Part shown: one piece after another, positions 4,691 to 7,170 of the stretch
How positions within the stretch are numbered: the first letter of the stretch is position 1
Layout: each line of letters opens with the position of its first letter
Assembly (NCBI GenBank): GCA_035510695.1
Contig: DATKGO010000058.1
Location: forward strand, 1-7,170
Reading direction: 5' to 3'
DNA length: 7,170 nucleotides
Origin: DAIDHK01 sp035510695
Lineage (GTDB): Bacteria > Patescibacteriota > Microgenomatia > Levybacterales > UBA12049
Notes under the pieces: generated by a model
Database searches by the model: none
Told to the model about the DNA's origin: nothing
Seen by the model: the letters and a program-made list of their open reading frames with translations, nothing else
Program-made: the position numbers and the translations under genes

Positions 4691-5710
4691 TTAATTTATT
4701 ACCTCAGTAGACATTTTTTGCACATTAAACATTGCCGCAAAATAGAAAAGTACCGTTGATCTTGCCTTATATTTAAAAATGAACCATGTTTTTTGCTTTA
4801 TAACGTCATTAAACAACGAAGAACCTACGCAAACCTCTCCGGGTATACCAAGTAGCTTAATCTGGTTATCGTCAAGCCTATAGGTCAAATCATAGCGATT
4901 AGGCGCTACGTTCAATTGAAGGCCATTATAAACGCTCTCAAATGATGTTGAAACCGCCCCAGTCGACGATGTTATTTGTGCATTAGCTCGACGCGCCTCG
5001 TCACCGAACATTAAATTAGTCATAGAATCGCCACGCAAATAAAAAATTATGTGTCGCTGAAAATTCAGAGAATCCCACACATAATTATCACCAGCTATTG
5101 CCCCGATTTGAAAACCTGCGCCATTGAGATTTCTTACATCAACCGATACGTTTAGGGGACTACTTAGCAATAATCCACGACTAGCAGAATCGGACAGCGT
5201 ACTACCAACCATGTACATATCGCACTTGTAAATATTAATATGCGTTTTTTTATACTTTTCTGTCGAGTCGCGAACGTAATTCTCGCGATCAATTATTTTA
5301 GCATTCAAAAATTCCTGCTTACTTGACGTAACAAGAAAATGCTTAGAATAAGGAAGTTGCACGGTGTAAATCGAATCCCTTTTACCTTTTTCTGACGAAC
5401 TATCTTCCCTAACGACATAAAACATTGCCGTATCCAAAAAAAGTAAGTATCCATCCGTTTTAAGGTTCTTTTTCATTTCGTCTACCGCCAAATTAAAAGA
5501 CTTTTTATATATATCAAAATTCCTGCTCATTTCAAGACCAGACGAAGCACCAAGTACCGATCTACCCGTTTTAAGCGCCAAAGCTTTTAAAGCCTCATGA
5601 TACGTATAATTTCCATCTATGGTATATGTATTTTGCGACTCGGATGACAATACATTGCTTGACAAAAAGCATATGATTACCATTAAACATTCAAGATTTT
5701 TAATTGACAT
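4691..5710 (-). CDS. Minimal secretin-like outer-membrane channel (p4-like)
   Basis: A 339-residue protein with a signal peptide at about 1-23 (LECLMVIICFLSSNVLSS). Residues 29-105 match the secretin N0/STN pattern (YTIDGNYTYHEALKALALKTGRS..., then 'eA-x-x-L' and 'YLLFLD-YVV' strands). Residues 155-315 resemble a reduced secretin core: an INIYKCDMYMV strand, a gate-like stretch, STGAVSTSFESVYNGLQLNVAP (the 'F-x-x-V-x-x-G-x-x-L-x-V-x-P' signature), then GEVCVGSSLF in place of the usual 'G-x-x-x-x-x-GGL'. Secretins form the ring through which the virion leaves the outer membrane. It is shorter than the roughly 400 residues or more of p4 and has a single N-domain. The start overlaps the Zot stop by one base (TAATG). 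It could be a highly diverged channel or a partner of a host secretin. Confidence 0.65.
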   Translation of the reverse strand: MSIKNLECLMVIICFLSSNVLSSESQNTYTIDGNYTYHEALKALALKTGRSVLGASSGLEMSRNFDIYKKSFNLAVDEMKKNLKTDGYLLFLDTAMFYVVREDSSSEKGKRDSIYTVQLPYSKHFLVTSSKQEFLNAKIIDRENYVRDSTEKYKKTHINIYKCDMYMVGSTLSDSASRGLLLSSPLNVSVDVRNLNGAGFQIGAIAGDNYVWDSLNFQRHIIFYLRGDSMTNLMFGDEARRANAQITSSTGAVSTSFESVYNGLQLNVAPNRYDLTYRLDDNQIKLLGIPGEVCVGSSLFNDVIKQKTWFIFKYKARSTVLFYFAAMFNVQKMSTEVIN

Positions 5711-6531
5711 TATCGTATAACCCTTCTATAATTTTCACCAACAAGATTAGAGTCATTAATGATTATCGCCTGAGACTTAACCGGCATTGACTCGCGTATT
5801 TTTGAGTTATTCAAAACCACTATATGTTTCGGCTTATCTTTACCAAACCTTTGCATCATTTTAGGCAACGTACTTAATGAAACCATGAAAGCAATAAGAA
5901 CAAACAAACCAACGAAACCAAGTTTAGCACTTCTTAATGGGTGAACACGGACCTTTTTTTCAACCGTCCCCTCGTTGAAATAAGATTTATAGCAATCATA
6001 AATACGAACATCATGCCGCCATGTAAATGTTTGAATCGGCTCTTGATTAATGTTAGCACATGAAAATACCGCCGTTTTCACCGTCTTTGCACTTCCCAAG
6101 GCCGAAAAAGATTTATGCTTATATGTCAATTCTGCTACCCTACGAACGCCAGCATCAAGCGTATCAATGTGAGGGGTAAGGAATATCAGTTGGTGTCCAT
6201 AGTGCCTATGCTCCATTAAATATTTCACACAATCGCAATTATCTCTATTTTGCCAATCCCTATTATTAAAAATGTTTTGTGATTCATCCAAAATTATCAT
6301 TGCATTCTGCTTAACTTCTTCCCAAAAACGAGCCGGATTAGCTAATGAATGAAAACACCGTTCAACCTGAATAAGATCAATTTCATAAAGTATTGCTATT
6401 CGAGCCAATACCAATCCGTCAATATTTGTATAAACATTGGTCTCTTTTTTCAACTCAGGAATTAAATATTTTTGTATTGCGTACAAAGTCTTACCCGTAC
6501 CAGCCACACCAGTATATAGCAAAAGAGCCAT
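5710..6531 (-). CDS. zot: Zot/p1-family assembly ATPase
   Basis: I start at ATG 6531, because AAAAGGA lies 9 bases upstream. A longer version would need a TTG at 6564 with no ribosome site. The 273 residues carry a Walker A GVAGTGKT (8-15), a Walker B MIILDE (78-83) in the NAMIILDESQNIF context typical of Zot, and the segment HRHYGHQLIFLTPHIDTLD (108-126), also typical of the family. A membrane helix at about 204-222 is followed by a short periplasmic tail of about 50 residues. The cytoplasmic ATPase strips the SSB protein and drives virion assembly at the inner membrane, and the tail would meet the secretin encoded next. The periplasmic part is shorter than in many Zot proteins. Confidence 0.93.
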   Translation of the reverse strand: MALLLYTGVAGTGKTLYAIQKYLIPELKKETNVYTNIDGLVLARIAILYEIDLIQVERCFHSLANPARFWEEVKQNAMIILDESQNIFNNRDWQNRDNCDCVKYLMEHRHYGHQLIFLTPHIDTLDAGVRRVAELTYKHKSFSALGSAKTVKTAVFSCANINQEPIQTFTWRHDVRIYDCYKSYFNEGTVEKKVRVHPLRSAKLGFVGLFVLIAFMVSLSTLPKMMQRFGKDKPKHIVVLNNSKIRESMPVKSQAIIINDSNLVGENYRRVIR

Positions 6532-6540
6532 AAATTTATT

Positions 6541-6547
6541 TCCTTTT
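6541..6547 (-). promoter_or_regulatory. Ribosome binding site deciding the Zot start
   Basis: The minus strand has AAAAGGA, 9 bases before ATG 6531. It lies inside the alternative longer frame that would begin with TTG 6564, which has no such site. This favours the ATG start and places Walker A at residue 8, as usual for Zot. Confidence 0.7.
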
Positions 6548-6574
6548 GTTAATATTGTAACCAAAAATCAAAGG

Positions 6575-6591
6575 TCGCCGATCCGCGGCGA
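6575..6591. repeat. Small GC-rich hairpin upstream of zot
   Basis: TCGCCG (6575-6580) pairs with CGGCGA (6586-6591) around a 5-base loop. It lies in the gap between the attachment gene and zot, at the predicted start of the zot transcript. It is followed on the minus strand by CCTTTGATTTTTGG, so it could act as a weak terminator for the attachment transcript or as a leader fold for zot. Confidence 0.5.
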
Positions 6592-6596
6592 TTTTG

Positions 6597-6625
6597 TCTA
6601 TAAGAGACTATTTACTTTTTGTAAA
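6597..6625 (-). promoter_or_regulatory. Candidate promoter for zot and secretin
   Basis: On the minus strand TTTACA (6625-6620) and TATAGA (6602-6597) are separated by exactly 17 bases; they match the sigma70 consensus at 5 and 4 of 6 positions. The -35 box also forms part of the small inverted repeat TTTAC-5-GTAAA (6611-6625). Transcription would start near 6590, about 60 bases before ATG 6531. Confidence 0.45.
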
Positions 6626-6636
6626 CTTTGGAACCA

Positions 6637-7170
6637 TTAAATTATATTAGCGAATACCTTAATTATTACTTGAAATACAGAGAATCTATAAAACAAGAAT
6701 ATAAATATACCAGCTAACAATTTAAAAATCGGCTTAGTATATTGGGCAGGATCACCAAAACATAAATTCACCGGGTAATTTTTATTCCAAAATGGAATTG
6801 TAATTGCCGTCGAATCACATCCACAGTCAGAGGTATCACCCCAATTAACTTTTAGAGAATCAAAAATGTGAGAAATTCCATTGCTGTCAACTGTTATGTT
6901 CGTGTCCGAAGAATCAATTCGTCGTATACTATCCATTTTTGCACGAAAACTAGACCATTGAGCACCACTATCACCAAATGATGGAACGGTCCCCGTAGAA
7001 TCGAAAATTGTATCACCCGAATGTAATCCCGTAGTATCAAAAGCAGAAGTATCACCAACATTAACAGGCTTATTAAGTATAGACCCCAAAAGTCCCGTAA
7101 CAGCATTGAAACCAGAATTTATAGCATTTTTAATATCACCAAGTAAACCATTAGATGTACCAATCGCATC
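6637..7170 (-). CDS. p3-like attachment protein, C-terminal part (same gene as 1-1050)
   Basis: This is the C-terminal end of the 480-residue protein that begins at 1050. Bases 7030-7170 duplicate 1-141, so residues 351-480 are the new part here. It continues the Asp/Ser/Thr/Gly-rich linker ('GDT-FDST' motifs), then has a second DCGC-type pair near residue 419, a short segment ending in a single Cys (NLCFGDPAQY), and a hydrophobic anchor at about 450-480. This matches the general p3 plan: a C-terminal domain followed by a membrane anchor that holds the protein in the inner membrane until the virion is released. Apparent starts near 7089 are internal TTG codons and not real starts. The stop is TAA at 6639-6637. 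Confidence 0.85.
   Translation of the reverse strand, partial: DAIGTSNGLLGDIKNAINSGFNAVTGLLGSILNKPVNVGDTSAFDTTGLHSGDTIFDSTGTVPSFGDSGAQWSSFRAKMDSIRRIDSSDTNITVDSNGISHIFDSLKVNWGDTSDCGCDSTAITIPFWNKNYPVNLCFGDPAQYTKPIFKLLAGIFIFLFYRFSVFQVIIKVFANII
7030..7170. repeat. Terminal direct repeat, copy 2 (circular overlap)
   Basis: This is the second copy of the 141-base overlap with positions 1-141. It falls within the attachment-protein gene, and the frame is the same in both copies (offset 7029, a multiple of three). Only one copy should be counted when the genome is closed. Confidence 0.95.

Noticed and set aside
1897..6640. Several plus-strand frames of 60-73 codons
   Set aside because: They all lie opposite convincing minus-strand genes or gaps and show no protein-like features.
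6894..7106. A 70-codon minus-strand frame
   Set aside because: It lies wholly inside the attachment gene in another frame and has no ribosome site or recognisable content.

Overview
The window is a complete, circularly permuted genome of a filamentous phage (Inoviridae / Tubulavirales type). Its first 141 bases are repeated exactly as its last 141 (1-141 = 7030-7170), so the sequence closes into a circle of 7029 bp. Every gene I can support lies on the minus strand, and the gene content and order follow the classic filamentous-phage plan. The host is probably a double-membraned (Gram-negative) bacterium, because the phage carries a Zot/p1-type assembly ATPase and a small secretin-like outer-membrane exit protein. 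An exact sigma70-type promoter argues against a Bacteroidetes host with its different promoter consensus. I cannot name the host more precisely.

Reading along the minus strand (descending coordinates), the replication block comes first. It has an origin-like intergenic region with two hairpins (4588-4690), an HUH replication initiator (4587-3757), two small cysteine-rich proteins (3741-3541 and 3523-3365), and a perfect -35/-10 promoter (3357-3329). That promoter reads a probable single-stranded-DNA-binding protein (3290-3003), two tiny membrane proteins in the places of p7 and p9 (2982-2797, 2789-2649) and the 47-aa major coat protein (2608-2465). A strong hairpin terminator closes the block (2457-2432).

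Beyond the terminator comes the minor-coat and assembly block: a 46-aa membrane protein (2406-2266), a p6-like hydrophobic protein (2269-1805), a structured 242-base gap, a secreted and membrane-anchored protein (about 1562-1047), and a 480-aa p3-like attachment protein that starts at 1050 and runs through the window junction to end at 6637. A short gap with a hairpin and a candidate promoter follows. Then come the Zot/p1 ATPase (6531-5710) and the truncated secretin (5710-4691), which closes the circle at the origin region.

Together the genes would replicate the circle by rolling circle (Rep), coat the new single strand (SSB), build the virion from coat, p7/p9-, p6- and p3-like proteins at the inner membrane under the Zot ATPase, and extrude it through the secretin. 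Points that stand out: the secreted protein appears to be a shortened relative of the attachment protein's N-terminal domain; the secretin is very small; an 80-base hairpin overlaps the start of the secreted protein; and Rep has a phiX174-like two-tyrosine motif. No integrase, transposase, repressor, CRISPR array or RNA gene was seen.
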